Of a stretch of DNA of 64,000 nucleotides, positions 1-12,600 are shown one piece after another. Under the pieces are notes generated by a model. It made no database searches. It was not told where the DNA came from and worked only from the letters and a program-made list of their open reading frames with translations. The position numbers were made by a program, and so were the translations under genes. Origin of the DNA: Ceriagrion tenellum (taxonomy: Eukaryota; Arthropoda; Insecta; Odonata; Coenagrionidae). Position 1 is the first letter of the stretch. The number at the start of each line of letters is the position of its first letter. The stretch is from contig OY720641.1 in the NCBI GenBank assembly GCA_963169105.1, positions 75,095,496 through 75,159,495 on the forward strand, given 5' to 3'.

Positions 1-2093
1 TTTAAACACGCAAGGATCCAGCCCGACAAATGCAACGCAGGAAACAGTATACAGATTTATACCGTGTGTTTAGATAAGACTAATATAATACTATACGGAT
101 GATACTATACGAACACTCCCTGATTAACAAATAAATCTTTGCTCAGACATCAAAACGAAACAAACAAGAGCAATGTTATTTTCCTGTATAGATAAGCAAT
201 TAATAGCGATTGAGAATTAGGATAGTATGTAAACCGTTTAGCAACTCACCCTCACGGGCAATTATCAACTCGGACGAATGTCCCTTACCTGAAAAGATAA
301 AAAAGACCAAATAATTTAATGAGAACTTGACATTTTCAAATGATGATTTCAAGTGTAACATGACCACATGAATAATTTATTTAACATATCTTTTTATACC
401 GAACTGAAAAAAATCTACTTGATATACGTTAATAGAGGTATCGAGGCAGCCATTATTAACAACCAATACACTTAACTTTTATCACACATCTTTCGCGTCC
501 TTGCATACTAGGTTTCTTAATCTAAATTTAATATTTCTGCCATGGGATTTCAGTCAATATGAGCTGACGCGTAAATCCCATGTTAGCATAAGTAAAGCAG
601 TACCGCAGCGGAAAATTGAAATAAAAAATATGCAACATTTATCGGGAGGTTTCCCAGAACGTTGCTTCATGGCATCCCTCAGATGTCATTCATGATCAGG
701 ACGTGACGCAAGCAAGCGGGAAGACGTCTGCTGGCCCCCGAAAAACATAATGTGAATCTTTCATCTCCTCGACCTGACACTCCAGATTGAGATTTCAAGC
801 ACGCCATTTACAAATTCAAGAAGTGTCAGTCAAAATAACTCACTCATGGAAGGGAATCGAAAGACAACAATTGGATTAGACCGATACCCATATTTGAAGG
901 TAGTTTTCCACTTTCAGTGATGTCGATAAAGGACAGAAACGATATCAAGGATAGCGACATTGAGGCAAAGTGGACGGCATAATATTAACCCCAGCTTTTT
1001 CCCATAAGAACCTTCATAAAGAAGCAAAGAAAATGAATAGGCAAGCACAATGGGAACATGCTTCAGAAGAACTGCTTTTTCTTTTCTGTTAATGGAATAC
1101 TTTGACGATTTCCTCCACATTTTGACGTTTTATTCATCTGCAAATACTTTCGCGGCCGCAATGACAAAATTTACAGGTAAGTATAAAAAAATATGTAATT
1201 ATAGTTAAAAGAGCTTTATATCAAGGCATCGGTTAAAAAAATAATGGCATATAGAACTGAACGTACACATTGTAGAAATGAGAACGCACAGATAAAAGTT
1301 ATGAAAATGTTCCAAACAGAATTTTCTATGGAGGATAAGTAAAATAAACACATATAATGAAAAACATTTTTTTTTTCAAAAATCGGTAACGACTACCCAG
1401 GCATGAGATATTAAATTCAATGAGACTGCAGAGTAATATAATCACATCCCGTGAATCAGGATTATCAACAAATACCTGCTCGTCCTACGGCAAAACGCCG
1501 TGTAAAATAAACAAGAGTGACAAAAATCATCTCCAAAGACCATGGAAAGAAAGTATATACTGCTAATCTGCAACACTACTGGAGATGATACCTGTATGAT
1601 TCCGCCGCTTGGATTGAGCTCGATGCGGATGCACTGCGTTAACGCATCCCTAGCAAAAACAAACCACTTGAGCGTAATTTGATCAGGGAGGGATAAAGTA
1701 AGAATGAGTAGGAATGGATCCTTTTCGAGCATCGAAGGTTAAACTCAACTTATGAACAAAAGGAGCAATTATTCGGATATTCTTCCTCGGTGACAAACTT
1801 CCTCTAAGTAAATTATAACTAGTGCTGTCATCTGAGGAGGATACTGATTTTTCAAACGCATTAAAACATTGAATGCAGAAATATTATTCTCATTAAATGG
1901 ATAACAGTATCTCAGCTACTACAATGATTAATTTATCGTTCCTTAATTTTCAGCCCACATGCAGTTCAAACCATTAAAGAGGCAATCTTAATACTAAACT
2001 GAAATCTGTATGGATATCATAGAGGAATACAATGTATGATTAAAGCAGAATTTTCGACATGTGTTCGGATGGAAATATGATCTATCCAGCTGC
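1..2093. other. AT-rich noncoding spacer
   Basis: No gene, RNA or recognisable mobile element is visible on either strand. The longest open frames are under 100 codons and resemble no family I know. The composition is AT-rich with scattered homopolymer runs. Confidence 0.6.
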
Positions 2094-2561
2094 CTATTTA
2101 CGAAGTATTTGAGAAGAAAGAAAATAAGAATAAAAAAAGAAAAGCCAGCTGTCCCACTCTGAAGCCAAATGAAACATCATGCCGATGAAACAGTTAAATA
2201 TTTTTTGCAGTTTCATTCCCTCGAAAAAATTTGTCTTACATGAAACTACGCATGAACCAATTAAAATACAATTAACTAAATTATTCAAAACCACGCAGCG
2301 TTTTATCAAGGAAAAGTTTAGGGTAAACAGAAGCATAGCAGCAGGCAAAGAAACCAAATATGCACATAAAATTGGCACAACTCTTACAAAAATTATTAAA
2401 TAGTGGACGATACTGTTATCATGAAGTTTTTTCATGGTGGTCCAATCAAAACTGTCCTTTATATTTTTCAAGTTTCCAAATCTAGTATCAGTTAGTTTCC
2501 AAGTTTCCAAATATAGTATCAATTCAGTAAATACTAAGAATTCCATTGATATGACATCCAT
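2094..2561 (-). other. Doubtful 155-codon ORF, hydrophobic
   Basis: A 155-codon frame on the minus strand with an in-frame stop only six codons before its first Met. About residues 52-106 are strongly hydrophobic (for example LCAYLVSLPAAMLLF) and are followed by a basic stretch and the short string VVLNNLVN. That layout is loosely like one membrane span plus cytoplasmic loop of an insect chemoreceptor, but no diagnostic motif such as TYhhhhhQF is present. AT-rich DNA read on the strand rich in T gives hydrophobic frames by chance, so I do not call it a gene. It could be noise or an eroded receptor exon. Confidence 0.12.
2469..2526. repeat. Two-copy tandem repeat, 31-bp unit
   Basis: The motif CAAGTTTCCAAAT begins at 2469 and again at 2500. 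Both copies continue with TAGTATCA and diverge only slightly, giving a simple local duplication with a 31-bp period. Confidence 0.8.
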
Positions 2562-2899
2562 TGGAGGTTTTATTCAGTCAATTATGAGAATAGTTTAGTC
2601 CAAGGTGGGGTTTTATGCCGCTAAATATAGATGAAAATGAAGCAATAGTGAATATTCCTCAATAAAAAGCATAGCTTTAACATTTGTGAGGTGGCAGGGT
2701 TTTGAGGCACAGCAACGGTTGGCCGTTACACACATATTCAGGAAATCACCCCGTCTCCCAGCACCACGTGGTGTATAATTAACACAATCTCAGAAGATGA
2801 GACTGAGAATGCGAGCGAATACGACTGATTGCATTTCTCGATGAATCGTTCAACGAACTAAAACAGAGGGAGCACAATATTCCCGGGTTATCGCTAAGA
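2562..2899. other. Noncoding spacer
   Basis: Nothing gene-like is seen. The stretch contains the palindrome CACCACGTGGTG (2762-2773), part of a 17-bp string that recurs at 13986-14002. Confidence 0.55.
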
Positions 2900-3970
2900 T
2901 TTGAGCGCGCGACTGTCATATCAATCCCAATCCCGCATCCCTCAGACAGAAGCTCTTTCCCCCGAAATATTCACCCGGCGCCACCCAAAACTAATTTCGC
3001 GATTCCTTTATGAGCGGATTAGAAAATGGCTAGAATTTCACATTGCCCCAGACCTCCATCCCAAACCTACCCCCTCCCTCTCCTTCAATTACCAATTTGG
3101 GAGCACAGCAAGCAGATGAAGGATTTGGTGAAGGGAAACAGAGGATGTGCTGTGGAGGCTTGGAGTGTGCCCTTCGCATATGTAACACGTATGTAATTTA
3201 TATGTATAAATACACATCTATCAGCAATGGTTGGGGGAAATTGGGGGGAGGGCGGGGATTTAGGGGGGGAGACGATTGTGAGAGAGGCAGGGGAAGGGGT
3301 GGGGGAAGGGGACGAAGCAAGCAGATGAGGATTCGGGTCGCTCTGGGGTTAGCGGAATGTTTCATGCATGGCAGGTAGGCAACTTGGAAAGCGTTCAGCG
3401 CCGCGATGGTCCGATGGAAGATGAGAGAACTAGGGGGCTGATGGGATTCGGTGGGAAGGAGCGGGAGGAGAAACATTGAGCAAGAGAGGAAGGGTTAGAC
3501 TAGAATGGTAAGGGCGATGAAGTGAGAAGGATGCTGGGGGGGGGGGGGTAGGAGAAAAGGGAGGGGCTCCAGAGGAAAAGGGGTTAGTTCGGGGATGGAA
3601 TAGAACGCTGCAACCCATTCTCACATCTCCAGTTCGTTCCGCTTCCAACCAACACTCCTTCCATATGTCTCCTCCTCTTCCTCTCTTTCCCTATACCGTC
3701 TGCAGCGTGCATAATTTAAGCATGAACGACTGTTTTGGGGCGGCTTGAACGAGAAGCGAATGGAAGAGGGGGTAGGAGATGTGGGGATGGGAAACGAGCG
3801 TGCGAGAAGACCTGTTGGGAAGATTGCGATGCTGGGGATGCACGGCACGCCTTCTGTTTTCTGGGGCAGCTCGGGAATGGCTTGAATTATCCATTCATAC
3901 TCGAGACAATTGCATTGGTTGTGGCGCCTCCCAGGCCGCGTAACTACGAAAGGTACGTACAATACTGCAT
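2900..3970. other. GC-rich, strand-asymmetric island with G-runs
   Basis: Against AT-rich flanks this block is rich in G and A on the plus strand from about 3220 to 3600 and mixed GC-rich afterwards. Two stretches satisfy the four-run G-quadruplex pattern: 3233-3269 (runs of 5, 6, 3, 4 and 7 G) and 3290-3311 (runs of 4, 4, 5 and 4 G). Short open frames on both strands have low-complexity translations and no family resemblance. The block could be a promoter or 5' untranslated region of an unseen gene, or simply a compositional island. Confidence 0.5.
3491..3566. repeat. 76-bp duplicated segment, copy 1
   Basis: This segment matches 4882-4957 over 76 bp with three substitutions by eye, and the lengths are equal including the G-rich core. 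It sits inside the purine-rich island whose composition it shares, so this is probably the source copy. No inverted ends, poly-A or target duplication are visible. Confidence 0.9.
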
Positions 3971-3974
3971 TTAA

Positions 3975-4881
3975 ATGACGGGGCTCATCGAACGCTAACA
4001 ATTACATGAAACAACAAGTAAAATAGCGCAATGTAGGCTAGTGATTGGGTTATTAATAACTTGACGTTTTTTTAAAGACATAACTTCGAATTCCAAAACA
4101 CACCGTTTGACGGTGGCATCAGACTCAATAGGTTTAAACAGTTTCTTTGAAACATAAGACAAAATGTTTCACAGATTTCAACCTAGTATTCAATGTTCTT
4201 CTACATAAATATATCCGCAATAACCGTTGATTTGTTAGTTTACTACATACACAAGGCAACAAAGAGATTAGAATACACCGAATAAGGTGAAGGAATTACG
4301 AATTTACAAAGTGTACTTGTCTATATTTTGTTTGATATGTTATGATAAAATAGTACATAAACAAAAGTAAATACCATGAGTAACTTTAGCATTAAATGAA
4401 GAAGGAAGATCTAGATGAATGATCTAGAAAACCCAATCTAGAAGAAGGAATCCATCACTGGGATAGTTCAACTAAACTACCCCATTTATAACGGAATTCA
4501 GAAAGAATTCAGAACGTAATTTAAAATACGGTTTTGTAAACTTTTTTCCTTCCTTAACGATTTCATCCAACTGTATTTGTAAGCCAGAATATTTTTTCTT
4601 GTTCAATATTTGTCGAAAATGACTGATAAGTTGAATCATTGGCAGCAGCACTGGGACCCACAGCAATTTCAGACTATGCTAATCGCAACTTATAAATCTT
4701 CAAAATTAAAAATGAGAGAATTCCCTCTTTGAGAAGAAACTTGTCGAAATGGGTTTTTGAAACAACTGCGAGTCCTTTATTGCTCGAAGTACTAGCTACC
4801 TAATACTTAAATAATTCCACAATAATCCAATGTTTATATGAAGATTCAGAATGCTAGCATAAAAATCCTGCATACTACATT
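3975..4881. other. AT-rich noncoding spacer
   Basis: No gene or known repeat is recognised. A small cluster of ATCTAGA strings lies near 4409-4442. Confidence 0.55.
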
Positions 4882-4957
4882 AGGGTTAGAATGGAATGGT
4901 AAGGGCGATGAAGTGAGAAGGATGCTGGGGGGGGGGAGGTAGGAGAAAAGGGAGGGG
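4882..4957. repeat. 76-bp duplicated segment, copy 2
   Basis: This is the second copy of 3491-3566. It is G-rich within an otherwise AT-rich context, so it looks inserted. The G tract is 10 G, one A, then 2 G here against 13 G in copy 1. The match stops sharply at GGAGGGG on the right and begins at AGGGTTAGA on the left. Confidence 0.9.
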
Positions 4958-5249
4958 AAATGATTTCTTTCGAATGGTAATACACTAAATCTGATAATTT
5001 TACTACCGTTATACTCGGTATTACTGGTTTCAAACATCAGTCAAATTTCTGACTTTTATTTATACGTGAGACTTAATTCAGTTACAGCGTTATAAACAGT
5101 AAGTAGTTCCTATTATAAAAACTAACTAAATGGAATTTTTACATTGCTGAAGCTGATTTCATCAATTTTAGTCATTCATCTACCTTATCAGTCGACATTA
5201 TATTTGAGAAATTAGGGATCGTATAAAGAATAGCGCTATTTGAATGATT
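4958..5249. other. AT-rich noncoding spacer
   Basis: No feature recognised. Confidence 0.5.
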
Positions 5250-5970
5250 CATTGACATCTTCTGCGCTTTCAACATCAGTTCTGATTGACTTCAACCGAT
5301 CAAAGCCTCGTAAAAACCTTTTGAAAAACATCTACTATTCAACGCATGATAATCAGCACGACCGCGGGCAAACGTCAATCAGCATCGCCATGGCTGCAAT
5401 GGCAGAGGGAAAGCCACCCCTTCTCGAACCGTTACCGCTCATCCGTCACCGCCAGTCCAATACAACTCCGCACTTGCACCCCTGGGGACACGGCACACAC
5501 GTTTAAAGTACTCGAGCTGCGCCTGGAGGAGAGGAGTGAGGGGGACCTGACACTGAGGCGTTGACACCACTTGTGTACCCACCCGACGTTCACCCAACGG
5601 TTAAGGAAATAAGAGGTCGAGTACCCTTGGGAATAGAAGAAGATGCGATGCATACTACGACCACACTACGCCAGGCTCCACTCATCTTTACCCGAACAGG
5701 ATGCGAAGGGGGCGCACAGATGGCGAGATGGAGTCAGTGTGTTAGTGGAGATTTGAAAGGAAGAACGCAGCACAAACAACTCCGTGGGCGTGTCCGCCGA
5801 CATACACAGACGGTTGACCCGCCAAACAAGGGGTTCATTATCCCGGTGGAACTCGCGGAATGCATCCAAAACCTTTGCCATCTCCGGTAACCCTCCCGTT
5901 TGTGAGAACGCTATACACCCAATGGTCGGCGTTGTTTTGCCAGCAAAACAAGGGTCTTGTTTCTCTTTAA
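5250..5970. other. GC-richer block, no recognised gene
   Basis: Base composition rises above the flanks. Open frames of 70-110 codons occur on both strands (the longest is 5561-5890 plus), but none shows a known domain. A short stretch at 5838-5866 (core GCGGAATGCAT) resembles 39909-39934, also in a GC-richer block, which hints at a dispersed element. An unrecognised exon, an old repeat or a regulatory island all remain possible. Confidence 0.4.
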
Positions 5971-7069
5971 TCTAATGATATGAGTTTCCGGCATCCTTTG
6001 ATTAACTTCAAAACATGGGTTCAAGGCTTATACAGGACGGTGCTGTGAGCAAAGATGTATTCATTTCATTAACTTACACGCGGTGTGGGTGGGAAAACAT
6101 TTACCCTCAATTTTCGAATTAGTTATAGTTACGGTGCTCGAATGAAACTATTTTGCAATTGACACTACCAGAAATAGAATCACAGCCAGAATTCGATTCC
6201 ACCTCTCTTTTTAAATATTGCTGAAAAAAATTGACCCAGGAAATAAAAACTGCCAAAATGACTCACATTTCGCTCACCGAGAAAATAAAAAGAATGACAT
6301 GTTTTCCCATGAGATCTGGAAATTTTGTTAAAATGAACCAAGAAATAAGTTTCACTATGAGTTCTTAATGAATAACTAAATAATGAAAAATACTTAAGCT
6401 CTTCAAAATCAATAATGAGATATAACATGAAAATCATTAAATGATCATTGTTCACGCTTTTGAAAAAAAATATTCAATTAGCAAAATGGCACTACATCTG
6501 AGGTATCGGATTATTTTGATTGATTTAAAAACGAAGGATAACTTGAAGTGAAAAATTTGAAATCTATCTGAGAGCTTTGCTCACGGAATCGGTCCAGTCC
6601 AGTAATAATTGCCATAAAAGTATTAAATAGGCTTTATAAAATTATATTGATAACAAGGTTGTGGATTATATTGCAATCAAAAAGGAATTCGGGCCGCAAA
6701 GCAATATTTTTACACTTAATTGGTACATTCATGCAGCAAGAAATCAAAAATTGAACCAATTTTCCCACAGCAGTAAAAAAATAAGGCACCGGTGAAGATT
6801 GGCAAATTTATTTTATGGCCTCCCATGAAAAACGTCGGAACAAAACATTGAAAAAACAGTTTCGTCCTTAAAGCAAATAATCGTATACAAGGCTCTCGTG
6901 GACATCATGACGATACAGAATTGCTCATCGATTAGAAACCCTTTTGCTTTGATAGCCGCGGCATACATCTTTATTTAAGATTCTTCTTTTTTATTGAATC
7001 TACACGCGTTATGCTTTGCCGAATTCTTTCCACTTCCTCCCACGATCACCTCAACTCTTGATCTCATTT
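5971..7069. other. AT-rich noncoding spacer
   Basis: No gene, RNA or repeat is recognised on either strand. Confidence 0.55.
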
Positions 7070-7440
7070 TTTAATTAGCAGGGCTTGGACAGGGTGTGGT
7101 TGTTTAATCTTTCTGGCGGGATGCGGGGAAGAAGAGGAGGGACGAACGGGGAAAAGTGGAGGGAATTATTAATCTTTTTCGACGGAGTGGAGAGGGGAGG
7201 GTAATATGGTGGGGAAAGTTCTCGTTTTACCCCACTCCTCTCCTCCCTTCCCTCTGCAGTCACTAGAGTCCCCGTCCGTCCTGAAATTCCAGCATCCCCC
7301 CTCATAACTACCGCTCCCTCACGGCCTTCATCCCCCCCCACGTCTAACTCACCCCCTCAGGCCTCCTCCCAAACCGTTCCCCTCATATCATTCATTCAAC
7401 CCTTTGTTCCCCCTCTACCCTCCCTCATGCAAGGGAAAGA
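7070..7440. other. Purine-to-pyrimidine asymmetric island
   Basis: The plus strand is G/A-rich from about 7085 to 7225, then switches to C/T-rich from about 7230 to 7435. Such a switch gives weak potential to fold on itself. The 88-codon minus frame here is low-complexity and does not look like a protein. Confidence 0.5.
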
Positions 7441-10400
7441 GACAAGCGGGGGTGTTTTTCACCAAATACCCAGAGTTCCCACATAAAAGAGGGCCATGAT
7501 GAGAATGTCAAACGGTTACTGGGGCCTTTTATTTTTCCGAGGGAGAAAAAGAAAAAATATATATATATACATATATATGTATGTAGATATATGTCTTCAC
7601 AATTTTTATCCCACGGTGAAGCGTTTTTCATCTCCAGGCTTCCACGTTTCCAAAAATTTAATGGGATAAGATCGGCTGGGGAGGGAAGTTGGGTCCTCCG
7701 CGGATGTTTTCTGAAACCGAGAGCGAACATTTCGAATCATGGAGTGTGTAACGCGAAATATATATTTGCATATCCAGTCAGTGAGCTGGAGGATCATGGT
7801 GCGTAATAGTAGATGATTGTTAAGGGCTACACTTCTACGGATTCTTTCAGTGAAAACGTGAGTTAATACCAAAGAAGAGTTTCATCCGATTGATTGAAAT
7901 TGTCCGAAAGGCAATTTACTTCCACAGCAGTCAAAATTTGCTCTTGGGAATGAATAAAAGGGACTTTTCCCGAATGTTATCTCAGGGAATTTTCTCGTTG
8001 TTCACTCTCGGTACTAATTTTCAGCCAATTAATTATTATTCCGAAAAGGACAAATGGAATTGTTTACATACATTACAACTAAAACACACCACTGAGTAAA
8101 TCGCAGATTAAAACAAAATAATGCCATGGTATACGTAAAAGTAATTTTACAAAAGAAAGTTTAATATACTAATAATACGGAAATAATTTGACAGAGAAAA
8201 AAATAGAGGAGTCATAAACGGGACGACACATTCCATTAATAGATAATTTTTTAGCAGTGTAGTGCAGTGCAGTGGCTCTAGATTCATGGTTATCGGAAGG
8301 AACTCTTTATTAGATTTAGGTCTCTGCCGTTCCATATTTGCTTTATTACCGAACAGCCTACAATTCATTAAATGTAACGTGGTAAATGTGAGAGTTTTCT
8401 TCAACTAAGTTTGAAGATAGGACACTGAGGAATCAGAAGTAGTTCGGTATTTCAGTTTGAACAGCGCATTTTCAGAAAAATCATTTTGGTTATGTAATAC
8501 TGAAATTTAGCACCAAAATTATTGGGTAAAAGGCAACATTACCCTGACCCGAGTCAACTTTGTTTTGTCCAATCATATAAATTAAAACAAAGGAGTTTTA
8601 TATTACAACAGAGATTCCTCTATTCTGTACTCATGTTTTCAACTATAGTAGTCAATGCCATTAGAACATATATTTTTACTAATCATATCAATGGGTATAG
8701 TCGTTAGTCATTTTACTCATCGAGAAACGAGAGGCAATATTTTCTTCGCCGCAATAAAACATGATTCCACGTGCGCTAAAGCTCTTTATTGATCTTTGAC
8801 CGCTGAATGGAGCATATTTTCGCCGTTCCGTGAACACAATCAATGAACTCGAATACGCACCAATTTTATGCCCTCGGAACGGAAGTGGAAAATGGCGGAA
8901 TATTGGAGCGAAAGGAGCCTTTCGTAATCAAAGGAAAACGAGAGACTGCGGGGAGAACAGTTGAGGCCGTTTTTCGACTCTGCATAGAAATAGTGAATTG
9001 AGAGGTATGAGACACAATGGTGAGATCATTGGAACCTGATCTCGTGCACGATAGATCCATTCATTATATTCTCTAATGAACCAAACCCTTGAAAATTGTT
9101 TGAATCATCGAGGAAAACGTAGAGACTGCTTTTGAGTCGACATGCTTCGGTACCTTGTCCAGTAAAAACAAATGACTCTAAAAACGAGAACCTCGCATTT
9201 GATATTATGGCATGAGTCTGTCATGGATTGAATTTTTCCCTCCATCTTTGAATACTGTACCACTATAAAAACTGACATCATTCAAAGTACCGTGCCACAA
9301 AGCAATCAGAGGCCTTATTTTTTACTTTTTACTGAAGTTTTACTGAAGAAAATTTGGGACAAACAGTAAATAATTACAATACTGGTTTCTAATAACAATA
9401 AAACTACATCAAACCTTGAGAAGATTTCTTTTCATTAATCTAACATTCATGTAAGTCATTGATTTTAAAGTATCATTGGGTGAAATAGAAAGTACCATTC
9501 AACATACTGAATTAATAGAAAAAACGAAAATTAAAGAAGTGAGATAACTGAAGGGTGTGCGGGCTGCGTGGGTTGTAGATCATAGCTGTAACAACAAAAC
9601 GCAAATACCCGTTAACAAGTGGATTTAGTTTCACAGCGATTCCATCGTCAACCGCTGCTTATTTTAAAAACTATTGACGAGCTCAGCAAGTAATTTTATA
9701 TGCTTCTGCCCTTCAAATACTTAAGCATCTTTCATTTGAAATATTCAAAAACGCATCGCGCTTTCATTCTTTGCTTCCTCATTTAGGCTTCAGTTAGACC
9801 TTTCACTGGATTTCTCACGCTAATGGCGGATCAACAATTCTTCCCATTCAGTGAATCTATTGTGTAATTTATTTCTCTTCCGCAAATATCTTATTTAGTT
9901 ACTTGTCCTGTCGTTCTTTAATTTGAAAAATTCTTTTTTGATAATCTACATCAATTAAATTTGTATAAGCGTGGGAGGATACAACACTCAGGTTTACGAA
10001 TTCATATTTAGGTAGGTTTTTCATTACCTATAACGGCACGATTTCTAGCAGATATTCCACTAGATAGGGAGGACTTTAAATACAGAAGTTTCTCGTTCAA
10101 GTAAATTCAGGGGTGTATTTTACTACAGCAGAAGAGTAGTTTCATTGAAGTTTTATTTTTGTAATAACACTAAATCAAATAAATTATTACGTCTTCAAAT
10201 TTAGACTTATTTAGGCTAAAATTAGACAAATTTAGGCTACTTAACCAAAGGGCGAAATTCAATACGATAAAATCATCTGTTTTGACAGGGATTGGAATTA
10301 GAATCTTCCCATCTCTGGTCAGGTGTGTTTAGCCAATAAATTCACCAACGCATATTCCTTCCTTGTGCCACAATGTGGACCTTAGGCGCAAACACCATTT

Positions 10401-12150
10401 CGCATAAACCCTCCTCGAAATCAGCCTTAAAAGAAGATGGCTTGGAGATGAAACTGGCTGACACATCTAGCCGACAATTGGGTGATCAAGGTACGAATTC
10501 CAGTCGAGTCCCACGATTTTGTCCGTTACTGATTTCATTCCTTAGTGCAAATGCACCCGTGAGACTGACTTTGCGCCATATCACGTATACCTACATGGCA
10601 TGATTGGAAAATAACTTTGGCTTCTTGAAATTTTGGAAGCCAAAACTCCATTCATTTAATATTTATGTGAGTAATTTTCAAATAAGCCATTCTAATTATA
10701 AAGAGTCATCAAGTAACAAAGCCAAAGAGAAAATACCCTAAACAATGACTTTTATAATAAAAGATACAAATTTGACGACTAACACAAAATGTTTACGAAG
10801 TTATATTAACGCAGAAATTTAAAAGAACGCCAAAAAAGGTATGCAAAGAAACATGAGATTACACATTCGTTCACAGATGCCAGTGTAACAGGTGAGGTTG
10901 AAAATATTTGTTATCGATGGGAGGAAGGAATATAAATTGGAATGATGAACGAGACGAACTTGAGGGTGATGGAAAATGCCACTAATTTTAATCTACCGAC
11001 ATACGCGTCTAAAAAAAGTAAACGAAAAATCTTTTCCTCTTTTTTGTTGAGAAATAGTTATTTTACGTGCCTCAAGGGTAGATATTACACAAGTTTCCTC
11101 TCGTATAAAACCACCCCAAGGGAAGCGGACAAGTCCGATGTCCGCTTAAATTAAAAGGATTATTTTTCATGTCAAAAGAGAAACCACGACTGCTCTTTGC
11201 GGATCAATTTACTTCTGACAGGTGATACACAATTTCCGGCATTTTGAAGTAACCTCAACAGACTAATAAACCTTGAAACGTAAAGGTTTTACTTTCACTT
11301 TCTATAAAATATAAACAATTATTCATAACTACAAAATAATGATGCTGTAGTGGAATCAAAGTTATATTTTGATCACAAATTGCAAACACTGCTCACTTTT
11401 AGGCGTATAACGATTGTATTATAGCATCAATTTGTGCAGATATAGCAGAGTTGAAAAAGAAACAAACGATTAATACACAAACGAGGCTAAGCACATGAAC
11501 ATCATTTGCATGACAATTCACATTTCAAGAGTTTCAATTTTACTCAGAGAATAATTGAAAAAATGAAAGATTTATTACGTACAGCATTATGTAACTATGA
11601 GGTTAATGACTTCTGTAAGAATCTCCTTATTCGACCGGCGAGATATCATAGGTTATAATATAATCCCATATGAATAATACAATTACACTACTAAAAGCAC
11701 GTCATCAATGCAACTCTAAGGAAAATCCAATATAGTAGAAATTTCCCTGAAAAACTAGAGCAAGGGAATAACAGTGCTTACGACGGTAACATTTTGCAGG
11801 CCGAGAATGAGAAGTGAGGTGAATTAGTCATGAATTGATAAAATTGAAAAGGAGTAATTTAAACTGAAGTTGGAAGAAACAAAACTTAGCTTTAGGCGAT
11901 AAAATGAAAATTGAACGCGAAAAAGGTTGCCAAAAAGTTCTTCAAAAAATGTCCTCATGTAGGGTTATGTACCAGAACAGATGACTGAAAAATATGGCAC
12001 TATATAAGCATGAGGATGAAATTGAGACTGAGGGATAAACGTAAGCCTAGAAGAGGCAGCATATAAAAATACACCCGCAAGTTAAATGTAAAAGTTTAAA
12101 GCCGAGATAAGTTCAGCTGTAAAGCTATAACAACGTCGAGAAGGTTAGCT
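7441..12150. other. AT-rich noncoding spacer
   Basis: A degenerate TA/GTATA microsatellite lies at 7557-7592. Otherwise no gene, RNA gene or recognised repeat is visible over about 4.7 kb. The open frames present are short and family-less. Confidence 0.55.
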
Positions 12151-12179
12151 ATGGAAATAGAAAAATTATAGATATACGG

Positions 12180-12600
12180 AAATTGTATGGAAACTTTACC
12201 TTAAAAATACTATGCAGATGGTAAAGAAAAATTTTTAATTTAATTTAAGAAAAACTTCGAATCCTGGTTCTGGAGATAGCGGCCAAAGATAAAATGGACG
12301 GGCAAAATAAGGAATCATGAGGTTCACAGAAGAGAATCTGAGTAAATTACCATTTGGAACACTGATAAGCAGAGAAGAACTAGATGGACTGAACATGCTC
12401 TCAAGCAAAATCAGTTTGTGAATCATATAAGTAATTGAAATTAAAATAGATGCAAAAGTCCCCAGAGGAAGACCTTAGGAATATGTTCATGGACCAAATA
12501 GAGAGGAAAGTACATAGGAAGAGCAACCAGGAAGTAAGGGAACTACACCATTTAATAATGTAGGGTGGGGGGCTGTAGTTAAAAAATCATAGGGTTGAAC
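12180..12600 (+). mobile_element. LINE-A fragment 1 (RT C-terminus, degenerate)
   Basis: This is a decayed C-terminal end of a non-LTR retrotransposon reverse transcriptase. Reading across frames gives recognisable pieces in the right order: an eroded LYG(SET)TL motif near 12185, FESWFWR then KIKWTGKIRN at 12256-12310, NTDKQRRTRWTEH around 12356-12394, then PRGRP near 12458, and in another frame FMDQIERKVHRKSNQEV around 12488-12538, ending in GW..VV.KS near 12565-12592. At least one frameshift (near the GRP codons) and several stop codons show it is dead. The same C-terminal signature occurs at 15011-15125, 55662-55865 and 62515-62940. In families of this type the enzyme copies its own RNA into DNA at a nicked target. 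The 5' limit is uncertain and the element may extend leftward. Confidence 0.8.
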
